Positions 46,190 to 57,648 of a DNA stretch of 64,000 nucleotides are shown here, one piece after another. How positions within the stretch are numbered: the stretch's first letter is position 1; every line of letters begins with the position of its first letter. The stretch lies in assembly GCA_951812925.1 (NCBI GenBank), contig OX638370.1:101818897-101882896 (forward strand), in the 5' to 3' direction. A program made the position numbers and the translations under genes. Origin of the DNA: Calliopum simillimum. Taxonomy: Eukaryota; Arthropoda; Insecta; Diptera; Lauxaniidae. Under the pieces are notes generated by a model. It saw only the letters and a program-made list of their open reading frames with translations. It ran no database searches and was not told where the DNA came from.

Positions 46190-47160
46190 ATCCCGAAACC
46201 GACTCAAAAGTTAGAAGGACCCTTAATAACGACACCTACACTATTATTATTTTTTCATACCCTACACCCAGGGCATATTCACTTTGTCCTTCCGTTTGTA
46301 ACACAGAGAAGGAGGCGTGGCAGATATAGAAAAGTATATATATTCTTGATCAGCGTCACCTCCTGAGTCGATATAGCCATGTCCGTCTGTCTGGCTGGGT
46401 GGCTGGCTGTGTGTGGAAATACATTTTTTGGGACAACTGAGAAAGATAATTCAATGAAATTTGTTACACTGCCTCCGTTGTCAAAGTTAGCTTGTGGGAT
46501 TGAAAATGAACCAAATCGGTCAACGGACACGCCTACCGCCCATACAAAATACAAAATGCAATTTTAGGAGTATTTTTCACGACAATGCAACCAAAATACA
46601 CATAAGTACTACGAATTGTAAGCGCAAGCTCTGATACATACTGGGCAAATTCGGGTAAGAAGGCGTGGCACCTCCCATATAAGCAAAAGTTTCAAAATGC
46701 TATACTGAAATAGTTTTTTGAGATAATCCAACCAAATTTCACTCAGACACTAAAAACAATAAATGCAAGCTCTGAGGAAAAACTGGGCGAACTCGGACAA
46801 GAGGGCGTGGCACCTCCCATATAAGCAAAATTTTCAAAATACTCCAGTATAGGGTATTAAATGTTTGGCCAGGCCAAAAGTTACACTCTTACTAGTTTTT
46901 TTTTCATTCCGAGAAAAACCAATCGAGCACTTTTGATTTAACTGAAGGTCCATTTTGCCAAAACAAAACATATTTTATGGTTATAAATTTTTTTTTTTTT
47001 TTTTCATTACCCAAGGGTGCTTTACAAATAAAGACTACGTTCTTATAAAAATTTTGACGTTTAAAAATTATAAATTTTTTTTGGGAGTATAGATAATTCT
47101 CGCGTCCCAAAATCGATTTTTTTACGTTTTGCAATAACGTGGTCGCAAAAACGATTTTTT
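46190..47160. repeat. Dispersed foldback repeat (copy C) split by INE-1
   Basis: It matches copy A (15950-16440) through CCGACTCAAAAGTTAGAAG at the left. After the INE-1 it continues with GAGAAAAACCAATCGAGCAC, GGGAGTATAGATAATTC and CAATAACGTGGTCG. Copies A and B run without INE-1 at this point, so they give the empty site. Confidence 0.65.
46250..46895 (+). mobile_element. INE-1/DINE-1-like element, copy 3
   Basis: It starts CATACCCTACACCC inside a T-run and ends TTGGCCAGGCCAA, AGTTACACTCTTACTAG at 46895, followed by T. It has two 140-bp units (GGCGTGGCACCTCC near 46664 and 46805). It is one of the most complete copies. Insertion between T residues and the CTAG end with an upstream hairpin fit the Helentron-associated group. 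Confidence 0.88.
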
Positions 47161-47487
47161 ACTCAAAAGCAAGGCATCTTATGAAAAAAGTGTGATTGGC
47201 AAAAAATGCTTGAAATTATCCAAAGAATATCCTTGTACTCTTTCAGAATTTTTGTAAAATCTAGTATATATGAAGCAAAACAAGCCAAGTGTACGTATAC
47301 TAGCTGAACATTTTTTTGTTTCCGATTTCGCTCAAATTTGGCAATATGGTAGATCCGATGTGCAAGAACATTAATCTGTGAGGATTTGGTCCTGATACCA
47401 TTTGTTGTTATAATGCAGCGTGTTGAAGTTGGCAATTTTAGCCATTTTCATGAACAGGTTGTTTATTCAAAAATTTATAGCTTACAC
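47161..47487. other. Short spacer
   Basis: No gene or repeat was found apart from the 8-bp duplication at 47480-47487. Confidence 0.5.
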
Positions 47488-48087
47488 CAAGGGTGTCAGC
47501 GTTTTCAAATCACTGAGCCAAGCGCACGCAGCGCAGTCAGCGCAAAATTTTTGCTTTTACAACAGCTTCAAAATCGAATTACAACAATCACAAAAACCAT
47601 TTTTTGTTGTTTATCCATGCCTCGCTTACAACAACAATAATATTTCAACAATTTTCAAAATTTCTAAGGACTATGACACACACAAAAAGTAGGGGTATTC
47701 ACGCGTTGAGCCGCAATGCTCTTGCGTCGTTGCGGAAGTGCGATTTGCGAAAGTTTGGCATTTGCTGAAAATTTCGCACTACTTCTGCAATTTCTCAAGA
47801 TGGAAATATTCACATTGAACGTTCAGGCGTTAGTGCGTAAAAGACTTGCATTTTCGCAACTGCGCATCAACGCATTAATACCCATATTGTTTGTTGTTTT
47901 TGTTTTCGATGCGATGTAGTCGTTGTTTTATGTTGGTTCGAGTTCGATTTTGTGTGTACGCAAAAAAAGCAACAAAAACGCGAAATTTTGACGAGAGTGA
48001 AAAACAAAAAAAATTATTTCTGTGATTGTTGTACAGAAATATTGGTCGCCAAAATTGGCTCACTTTTGTTCTACGCTGACACCCATG
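47488..48087. mobile_element. 600-bp hAT-like non-autonomous element
   Basis: The ends CAAGGGTGTCAGCG and complement of CATGGGTGTCAGCG differ at one base. They are flanked by GCTTACAC (47480-47487) and GCTTCCAC (48088-48095), an 8-bp duplication with one mismatch. hAT elements make 8-bp duplications; nnnTAnnn, seen on the left, is the Buster-type preference. Subterminal text is rich in GCGCA-like repeats (47520-47560, 47700-47880). No transposase is present. Confidence 0.7.
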
Positions 48088-48289
48088 GCTTCCACCAAAG
48101 TTTGGAAATTGATATGGATAATTCCAAGATAACTGTGCTTTTTTGAGTTGTAAAATTGGCAGTTAATTTTTTTGGATTTTTTGCAAGTTTCTTCATTGTA
48201 ACTTGTGTAGAAACACTCCTAAAACTCACCTTTCAAGTAGATCAACTACAAGTGTGAATTTACGGTTTTGAAGTCGAAATTAAGAATTT

Positions 48290-49580
48290 TTCTGCCACGT
48301 TTGTGACATTTTAGCCACAGTACAGAAAAATTATGGTTTTGAAGCGTTTTGATGAGAGATATATTGCATATAATTACAAATTTACACTTCAAGACTAATT
48401 TTCCAACAGTGTCATGTCTCCGGTGGTCCATTTTTTTTTTTTCCCTACCGCCCTAAAGATCAACTATGGTTTTCTGTCCTCTGTTGTTATAGCCCTTTTT
48501 GGTGGATTAGGGTCTCCTCATTACGAATCTGATCTTGATTTTTTTTTTTATGTCAGAATCCTTAGTTATTCTTGCTCAAAAGTGAAAAAATCACTGTTTT
48601 GACACCTACTCAACAAAAACAACAAGTAAAATTAATATTTGTCAGTAGGCTTATTCACTAAATCTAGAATAGAGCTGTAATTTTTCATGCGATTATGGTC
48701 TGCAAAGTCACGAAATTTTTGTAATTAAATATGTTATTGATAAAAATAATAAAACTTTATTTTTTGTAACTTTTCGATCTCGAAAAAACCTTTGTATGTT
48801 ATCGAAAGATATCCTTACTTTAAACGCTTATAACTCGGAAGCTGGAAATCCAATTGAAAAACGGTTAAGGGAGGACTTGTTGATAATAAATTTGACTATC
48901 CATATCTGTTTAGAAAATTTAATTTTACTCGTTGTTGTTTTTGTTGTATAGCTTTAAGTAGATGTCAAAACACTGATTTTTCACTTTTGAGCAAGGATAA
49001 CTCAGGATTCTGATAGTGTAGAAAAATGATTGTATTAAAAACATAATTAATAGCCTTCCTCTAAACATCTAAATACTGAAGCTTTTATATCAAATATGTT
49101 TTTTGCAAAGTAGGTAAAGTGCCACGTTTGTGACATTTTTGATGCGCCACATTTGTGACATTTTTGTAATTAATCGCTTTTTGTGAAGCACGCTATTGAG
49201 TTTAAAATTTTTCCGAACGGTTCTAGAGTTTTGTATGCAAGTCCTTCAAAAAAATTGTTTCATTCATAAAATAAAATGTACTACCTGGGAATGCCGAGTG
49301 CAACGTTTGTGACCACAAAACGCAAACAGGTTTCTTTTGGACGCGTCTGGACATGATAACTTTTGGGTGACGGATAGTAATCGATACAGAAGTACCATGC
49401 AGTAATAACAGAATGCTTTCATGAAATTTTTTTATCCAAAACTAGGGGACAGATGAGCTCAGAATAAGTATTTACTGAATGTGTGTAGTAACTTCTTTCC
49501 TGTTCTATTTCCGTTCTTTTGTCGTTTCTCATCGTTATGTTTTTTAAAAGCAGCGGTAGGACATGCCACGTCTGTGTTAT
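48290..49580. repeat. Repeated motif TGCCACGTTTGTGAC with an internal palindrome
   Basis: TGCCACGTTTGTGACATTTT occurs at about 48292 and 49117, with variants at 49142 (CGCCACATTTGTGACATTTT), 49302 (GCAACGTTTGTGACC) and 49565 (TGCCACGTCTGTG). TAGGTAAAG precedes the copy at 49117. Within the region, about 48545-48640 is the reverse complement of about 48905-49020, a separate foldback of about 475 bp. The layout resembles the GGGGAAG-ended elements. Ends are not clear. Confidence 0.5.
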
Positions 49581-49963
49581 TTGGGGTATATTTGCAAGCT
49601 TTCACAGTAGACCAATAACTATTTGGTGGTAAAATCGATCCACCCTATTAGAAAAACATAATTCCTAATTTATAGTGTAATTTTTTATGAAAAAAAAGCC
49701 TACTGTATAGGTGAAATCGCCAGAGGACACAAAAAGTACAGAGATCTGAGAATCACCCATTTTTTTTTTTTTTTTGCAAGTCATGGGCACAGAACTTCCG
49801 AGTGTCCAAGTGGTGTTTTTGCGAAAAATCGATGCAATTTTTTTTTTCTAAGTCCCGCCATTTTGACAAGAATAGGTTTTTTTTATTGTTGTTTTCAGAT
49901 TCTTGTAGCATTTTAAACGTTATTTTAATTTACATTTTTAAATTTGGAAAATTTTGAAAATTT

Positions 49964-50030
49964 TGTCCTTCTCTGCTTTTCAAACGGAAGGACAAAGAGA
50001 ATATACTCCGAATATAGGGTATAAAAAAGT
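49964..50030 (-). mobile_element. INE-1 outer-end fragment
   Basis: About 65 bp match the outer end of INE-1 on the minus strand (AAACGGAAGGACAAAGAGAAT, with one base changed, then ATAGGGTATAAAA). Confidence 0.7.
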
Positions 50031-50148
50031 AGTTCATTAAAGAAGTAAAAAATATATAGGAAATATAGAGCGAAAATGTTGAAATATACTACGATGGAAA
50101 CAGCAGGTATAGTCGCAGGCAACAGGAAAAAGAGTCAACATTTGTATA

Positions 50149-51069
50149 ATTTTTATACCCTACACCCAGGGTATATTCACTTTGTCCTCCCGTTTGTAAC
50201 GCAGAGAAGGAGGCATGGCAGATATAGAAAAGTATTTATATTCTTGATCAGCGTCATCTCCTGAGTCGATATAGCCATGTCCGTCTGTCTGGCTGGCTGG
50301 CTGGTAGTGATGAGCAAAATTAGTCTTGGTCTTGCGTCTTGTTCTTGATCTTGCTAATTTTGCGAGACCAAGACCAAGATGCTGGTATTTTTGCAAGACC
50401 AAGACTAATATGGTCTTGGTCTTGGTCTTGCTCACGATAATTGTCAAGACAAAGACTGCTTTTCAGTCTTGCTAATTTATAGTTAAAAGTTGTTTCACGC
50501 CCGTTTTGAAGATAAAATCATCTCTCGATTTGAATTTTGGCATCTTAAAAACCCAACTGCTTTGGAAAAATATGGTTTTGAATACTCAATAACTCCGAAA
50601 ATTTTTTCAAGACCAAGACCGAGACCAAGATTTAATGAGCAAGATCAAGACCAAGACCAAGACTCAATATCAAAACCAAGACCAAGACTCAGTGTGCAAG
50701 AACAAGACCAAGACCAAGACTGCTTCAAAATGCTATACTGAAAGCGTTTTTTGAGACAATTCAACTAAATTTCACTCAAATACTGAAAACTATAAATGAA
50801 CGCTCTAAAATAAAACTAGACAAACTCGGAAAAGAGGGCGTGGCACCTCCTATATAAGCAAAAGTTTCAAAACGCTAAACTGAAAACGTTTTTTGAGATA
50901 ATTCAATTAAATTTCCCTCAGACACTAAGAACTATAAATGCAAGCTCTGAGCAAAAACTGGGTGAACTCGGACAAGAGGGCGTGGCACCTCCCGTATAAG
51001 CAAAATTTTCAAAATATTGCAGTGTAGGGTATTTATTTTTGGCCAGGCCAAAAGTTACACCCTTACTAG
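50149..51069 (+). mobile_element. INE-1/DINE-1-like element, copy 4, with a hexamer array inside
   Basis: It starts TTTTTATACCCTACACCC and ends TTGGCCAGGCCAA, then ACACCCTTACTAG at 51069. After the GTCTGTCTGGCTGGCTGG run, the usual middle part is missing and is replaced by 50305-50720 (next entry). Two 140-bp units follow (GGCGTGGCACCTCC near 50836 and 50979). Confidence 0.85.
50305..50720. repeat. AGACCA-type hexamer array in both orientations
   Basis: GTCTTGGTCTTG and its complement CAAGACCAAGAC recur many times, starting TAGTGATGAGCAAAATTAG at 50305. The left part folds on itself, and the right part is in one orientation. It replaces about 300 bp of the host INE-1. It may be a small transposon with hexamer subterminal repeats; no duplication was found. 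Confidence 0.6.
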
Positions 51070-51235
51070 TTGCTATAAGATTTAAGATTTACATATATAC
51101 CTTTGGCAATATATTTAACATAAGAGCAGCAAAAAAAAATAGCTTCATGAATATTAATATGTGCATATATCAATTTAAGAATGCGTCTAGTGAATGTGCT
51201 TCAAACATAAAAATAATTCGAAGAACTTTCAATAA

Positions 51236-52983
51236 CACTAGTTTACAAATGATTAAAATTTTTTTTCCCAGCGAATGCCGTTACTCATTTTATATGGAAA
51301 ATGGGCTGCTGATTCCGAAAATCGCATTTTTTTTTTTTTTATTTCGTGTCGTTTTCGAGATATCGGTCATTTTCGGTTTTTGGACCAAAAAAAAAAGATA
51401 GTTCCACTTAAATACAAATATCTCAAGGACCAATGTTTGTATTCAAACAAATAATATGTCATATTAAAGGTAATTAAATTACCTATAAATGATACTCAAG
51501 TCACTTTTTGGCTGGTTTGTTAGTTTCGATGAAATAAATTGATTTCTGAAAAAAAGAGTATATTTTTCCGAAAAAATTACAAAAATGTCTAAATCAACTG
51601 CAGATTTTTACAAGATACAAAAATTTTAAAATTCATTTTGTATTTTTATATCATAGTCTATAAATTTGTTAGGCAAATAAAATACTATTTAAGAAAATCG
51701 ATGGAAAAATGCAAAAGTTGTATACAATTCATTGATAAGTTACCAAAATGCGTTTTTCCCTATTTTTCCGTTTTTTTGTAATAAACTGTTCGAAAATTTG
51801 AAACTTTTTGTAAAAGAAATTAGAAAATCCAAAAAATTCTTAAAGATGGCATTAAAAGGAAATACCCGTGCCTCGCCGTTTTTCTCTAGCACGTCAGATT
51901 TTTTTTTAATCGATTTTTGAAGTTTTTTAATCCACTGTACATGAAAAAACAGAAATAACGCATTCTTGTGTTAAATCGATGAATTTAACTATATGATCCT
52001 TGCATCTGAGGTGTATCATGTCTTCAGCAAACTTATGCAGGATACTACGCGGAATATTTTTGTAGACAATTTTAACCCTCTCAAACCCCCCCATGTAGGT
52101 CAAAATGACCTTCATGTGGGGGTCAAAATGACCCACATGTGAGGGTTTTAGAGGGTTAAAATTTTCTACAAAAATATTCCTCGCAGTATCCTGCATAAGT
52201 TTACTGAACACATAATACACCTCAGATGTAAGGATCATATAGTTAAATTCATCGATTTAACACAAGAATGCGTTATTTCTGTTTTTTCATGTACAGTGGA
52301 TTAAAAAACTTCAAAAATCGATTAAAAAAAAATCTGACGTGCTAGAGAAAAACGGCGAGGCACAGGTATTTCCTTTTAATGCCTTCTTTAAGAATTTTTT
52401 GGATTTTCTAATTTCTTTTACAAAAAGTTTCAAATTTTCGAACAGTTTATTACAAAAAAACGGAAAAATAGGGAAAAACGCATTTTGGTAACTTATCAAT
52501 AAATTGTATACAACTTTTGCATTTTTCCATCGATTTTCTTAAATGATATCTTATTTTCTTCACAAATATATAGTATATGATACAAAAAAAAAATATTATA
52601 AAAAAGTTATATCTTCTTGTATAAATTTGAAGTTGAATTTGATTTTTTCTTAATTTTTTCGAAAAAAAAAATTTTTTTTTTTAGAAATCAATTTATTTCA
52701 CCGAAACTAACGAACCAACCAAAAAGTGAAGTGGATATCATTTGTAGGTAATTTAATTACCTTTAATATGACATATTATTTGTTTAAATACAAACATTAG
52801 TTCTTGAGATATTTGTATTTTAATGGAACTATCTTTTTTTTTTGGTCCAAAAACCGAAAATGACCGATATCTCGAAAACGACACGAAATAAAAAAAAAAA
52901 AATGAGATTTTCGGAATCAGCAGACCATTTTTTACATAAAATGAGCAACGGCATTCGCTGGGAATTTGGGCTGTAAACTAGTG
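51236..52983. mobile_element. 1.75-kb palindromic element with CACTA ends
   Basis: The whole element is two arms meeting near 52110. Its ends are CACTAGTTTACA at 51236 and the complement ending at 52983. They are flanked by TAA on both sides (51233-51235 and 52984-52986). CACTA ends and a 3-bp duplication fit the CACTA/EnSpm superfamily. The arms are highly similar; a 62-codon frame is nearly identical in both (51732-51920 and 52311-52499) and is not a gene. The centre holds GTCAAAATGACC repeats. No transposase is present. A partial relative lies at 56545-56690. Confidence 0.72.
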
Positions 52984-52986
52984 TAA

Positions 52987-55187
52987 TCATAGATGTTGGT
53001 ACAGTCGTATATGAAATATCTGACAACACGAGCAAAATCACAAAAAAATTTTAAAATTAATCTGGTTTTTCTGCGGAAGCTCTTTGAAATGCAGCTGTTG
53101 TCAGTCAGTTATTACAGAGGAAAAAAATTGCTTGATCATTAATATTAAAATGGAATATTCGTATACGAGATAAAAACAAAATTATTTTCCATTTTTTTGG
53201 CAGTAAGACGAATTTCCATCACTAATGGAATGAAATTTTTTTGAATAATTCTAGGTACATTTTACTCAGCATTAAATCCTTTTAGCATTAAACAAATCCT
53301 ACAAGCAGAACAAATTACATACTCACGTCATTATACACATGTATTTGTTGTAACATTTGCACATTTTCTGTTGCCTAATTGTCAACAAAACTTTCACAAC
53401 TCCTTCAACTTGAATGTTTCATATTTTACCAACAAATTTCGGTATCTTCACATTTTCATCTTCATTACGTAACATTAACACAATATGACGCGTGCACAAG
53501 TGGCGGCTGAAATGAAATAATTTATTATTTCGCAAATGTGTAGCATGCTTTTTGGCACTTTGGCTTATGTGACTTTATAGCGTCGTTTATTGTTATTATG
53601 TAGTATGTTGGTTATATGCTCGTAATTTATATGCTTAAGTATATGTACATTTACTCTAATATATACAATTTAAGAACATAATAATGTGCTTCAAGTTTAT
53701 AGAAAAATTTTATAAAATTATTTCTTATTTTTTTAGAGTTCTATTTCTATAAATATTTGGAAAAATGCAAATTAAAAAGTTTATTCTTCTCTGGCTCCAA
53801 AACCAAATTTCTTTCTTCTTGAATCATATGCTCTGTTCCGCAAAGTGCTCTTGAATGTAAATATGCTTATAAGCTGCTGAAATAACTTAAGATTTTATTA
53901 AAAAACTTTTTATGATTTTCAGAAAAACAAATAAACAATCCTTATAGGATTTTAGACGCAATAAATCAGTTCATTGACATTTTGGCAAAGTTTAAGACGC
54001 TTAATTCTTCTTGAATAAAAAGTTTTTTTGCGGTATGATATGTGAACATAATGATTTTTCAATAAATTTGGTGCGACGTCTTTTAGTGGAGGAAAAAAAA
54101 TATGCAACTCGAAAAACCAGAGTGAGGGTTCTGAATTTTTGGCATTGTCAATTTTCTTTTGTCATTATTACAAATCATTGCAATAATTGGAATTCCTATT
54201 TCAAACTCTTCCAAGCAATATATGAGTGATGCAAAATCAGATATGATTTCTTGAAATATGTTAATGTATGAATGAATTCTACATTAAATCACAGTAGCAC
54301 ACCTTCTACATATGTACACCTTATTTAATTACCTTAATTGGGTTGTTTCCATTCGAATTCACGCAGCATACAATTTGTTAGCTTTGTTCTATGTTTCGTG
54401 TGCAACCAACCTTCAAAACCAACATTCTGTCAATTTTCCTGATAATTTGACAATAAGATTTGTGACGCCTGATATCATTGCAAACATAAAATCCAATGCC
54501 CACATTTCGGCTCAAATGATAATCGATTTCGAAATGATAATCATTTGGCATTAACGAGCGTAGCGCACGTGCAGGAGTAAAAATCTTAAATTTCCTTTGA
54601 TTTCTGTGTGATAAGTAATGTTTTGGGGAAAATTTCTTTAGTCTGAATATTTCAATTAACTTAAGATTTTGGCATTGAAAGATATCGTCAAAAAAGATGG
54701 TCTGAACAAAAACACCTGATAAAGTTGATTCAAAATCACAAAGGGAAGTTTACAAATGAAAGAAAATGTTTCAAAAGGATGTTATGTGTTTGACTGCAGC
54801 AAATCTGGTCAAACTGAGAATGTAAAACATACTTCCAGGCAGGACGTAATGTATACACCTTGATATCGCCATACAGTGCTCTAGAATGTAGTAATTCTAG
54901 ACAGTCGTAAGTCTTTTCTGCTTATTTCTCATAAAAAATTATCAGCTTGCATGTTTTTGAGGTTACTGATTCCACATCAGGAATTTATTTTAAAAAAAAA
55001 AAATTATCAGATTTGAAATGACATCTAATTTTCTCCAAAGTCGAGAACAAACTTTTCAAAACAAAATGACGGATCCAAAATGGTGATCAGTTTTCTCAAA
55101 AAATTGGTCGTTGGTTCCAATTTTAGGATCAGCCTTTTCGAAAACATAGTGGTGGACAAAAAAGGGCGGATAATTTTTTCAAAACAT
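52987..55187. other. AT-rich stretch without a gene
   Basis: Frames at 54011-54229 and 54312-54554 have no domain. No element end was identified. Confidence 0.55.
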
Positions 55188-55189
55188 TA

Positions 55190-55566
55190 GCCGTGTTTTT
55201 TTTGACGCGTATATACAATTGTGGATACCTTCAAATTGCGATAACTTTTGAACGGTGAGTCGTACGATAAAAAGTCCAAGGGTCTTTTTCAAGTGGAACC
55301 ACATGCTCTACAAATAATTTTAATCTTTTGTGAAAAAAAAATAATTATTTAGAAATTATATAAAAAAAAGTGATTTTTTGCCATTTATCGGCGCTAACCA
55401 GTTTTTATAAAATACCTCCTTAAAAATAAATTTTTTTAAATACAAAATGAAAGAGAACGTGATTCTCCATAAAAATCTTAGAGTTCTATTGTGTGACTTA
55501 CTGTTCATGAGTTATCGCAATTTGAAGGTATCCACAATTGTATATACGCGTCAAAAAAAACACGGC
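55190..55566. mobile_element. 377-bp TA-flanked MITE with 57-bp perfect inverted repeats
   Basis: The ends begin GCCGTGTTTTTTTTGACGCG and are exact inverted repeats for 57 bp, continuing imperfectly to about 80 bp. TA flanks both sides (55188-55189, 55567-55568). This fits a Tc1/mariner- or pogo-type MITE. There is no coding sequence. Confidence 0.85.
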
Positions 55567-55743
55567 TATTATTACTTCACGACAAAATTGTGATTGTGAA
55601 AACGCTGATTTTAAATTCGAGACGAAAATTTGCGAAAACAAAACTGAGGATCCAAAATTGCATTCCAAGAAAGAGTTTTAAAATTTTGACGAATCATATT
55701 GATTCCAATTATAAGAGAATCATTCCTAACTATGCATGATTCT

Positions 55744-55885
55744 TGAACCTCCAAATCCGATGTGCATGCTACTGTGGCAGGTAGATACCACTTGAAGAGT
55801 TATTTTCCATCGTTTTTCGATACATGCTTCATTAGTATAATCTTCTCACTTTGGCACTATGCTCCTCCTAGGAATTAAAAGAGAA
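55744..55885 (-). repeat. Reversed copy of the 39.5-kb insertion body, beside an RTE tail
   Basis: About 55744-55850 is the reverse complement of 39470-39590, with one internal deletion. Directly after it, 55856-55885 is the RTE 3' tail (CTCCTCCTAGGAATTAAAAG) on the plus strand. So body and tail are in opposite orientations here, unlike at 39.5 kb. Confidence 0.6.
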
Positions 55886-55889
55886 TACA

Positions 55890-57636
55890 TACAAAATGGT
55901 GAAAAATTTCGGGCTATATGGAAAGTTGTAGTTAATCCAATCACGTTCACTTTCGACTTATAGCTAGATGATACTTATTGTATCTCAGGAACCAAATACA
56001 TTTGTGGTGTTTTAAATATTTACGAAGTTATGGCTATGTTTTTTAAGTGGGCGGTGCCACGCCTCTAAGTGAAAAATTCTTTCACGACCAAGCCGCTGCA
56101 ACAATTTTTATGAGATTCGATATGAACATAGTGTTAGCACTAAGCAACTCTACATTTAAATTGGCAAACAAAATCGGTTCAGACCCGGTTGCTTTTTTCT
56201 TAAGTGGACGGTGCTGCTCTTAATCGATGCATCGATTTTTATGAAATTTGATATGGAGATAGGGTTAGCACTAAGCAACGGTAATATGACCATTATATTT
56301 TGAGTGAGCGGTGCCACGATCCTTAATGGAAAAAATATTACACAAAATATTCTACTAAAAATTTCATTAGGGGTCAAATTTAATTAACGTGTGAGGTCTT
56401 TATTGATATTGGCGATTTTTTGGCCATCACGGTGAAGTTTCGTCTCTTTAGTGTTTGGCAACTAAACTTAAGTGAAATATTTCTATGGTACATACTGATC
56501 CATTATTCCCCCGTTTCTCGAAAGGTACAAAAATTTCCCATTTTTGGGGGATTTAGAGGGTTAAAGCTTTCTACAAAAATATTTCCCTTAATATTCTGTA
56601 TAAGTATTCAGAAGACATGATATACCTCAGATGTAAGGATTGTAAAATTTAGTCTGTCGACTCTATACTTGTATAGAAAACTTAAAACAGCGATTAAAAA
56701 AATTTCGACCTGATCCACAAAATCCGGAAGACACGTGTAACTTATTTTAAGCTATATTTTCAAAAAATATTGAATTTTTCAGTTGTGAAGCTAAAAGTGG
56801 AATTTGGCTGAACGGTGTTATCGGCCACAAGGCAAACCAAGCAAAATTAACTATAAGTTTCAAGAGTTAAAATCATTTAATTTTTATGATATAATACACT
56901 TATCTAAAGTTTAACATTTTTAGTGGATTGTTGAAAGAAATTTTCTTGGAAATAGTATTATTTCTTGGAATTTGGTATTTGAAATATGTCAACTACTTAG
57001 ATGGTTTTCCTTATATTCATGCAAAAATATTATTACTTTTGAAACATAAATTTTTAGACTCACAAAGCACTGTGTGTCATTGCATTTTTCCAGCTTTTGG
57101 CAGTAAATTTTTACTTTTTGATGTTATATTAGCTCGAAAAAAAAAAAAATTTTGAAATCAAATTTAAATGACGAACCGGCAAACATTCAGAGCATAAGTT
57201 GTTTCACGCTAATTAACAAAATCAAACAGGTGTCAGCTTTATATTCTCCAAAACCATTGCTCTAATCAGCCTTTATAACGACACCTTAGAGGAAGTTTTA
57301 CGCACAATTGTCAATTAAGTTGCTTCAATCATGGCTGTGTAGAAACACTTGCAATCAGTTTAACTACACCGGAAGCAATGCGTTAGCTACTAATTAACAT
57401 TTTTATAGGATTCAATTAGTAATAACACATACAGGTTGACTCGCTAAAAACAAACTTAGGGATTCAGATTAAGCCGGCTTTGGAATTATCTCAGGGAAAA
57501 ACGCAAGCCGGGAGCTACAATCAGAATTTTTTTAAGGAATATAATAAAAATATCTCTCGAAATACACTCTCATATGAAAGCTTTTCACAAATTAAGTATA
57601 ATAATTATATTAGTTCCCAAGAATAAAAGCGAGACC
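55890..57636. other. Worn repeats and AT-rich DNA
   Basis: About 56040-56330 has GGGCGGTGCCACGCC-type text in two or three related blocks. About 56545-56690 resembles 52145-52260 of the CACTA-ended palindrome (TAGAGGGTTAAA, TCTACAAAAATATT, CCTCAGATGTAAGGAT). No gene was found. Confidence 0.5.
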
Positions 57637-57648
57637 TATGCGCCACCA
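57637..57648. repeat. Left copy of 12-bp target-site duplication
   Basis: TATGCGCCACCA is repeated exactly at 61289-61300, on the other side of the long LINE. Confidence 0.9.

Noticed and set aside
51732..52499. Two almost identical 62-codon frames on opposite strands
   Set aside because: They are the two arms of the CACTA-ended palindrome, not duplicated genes.
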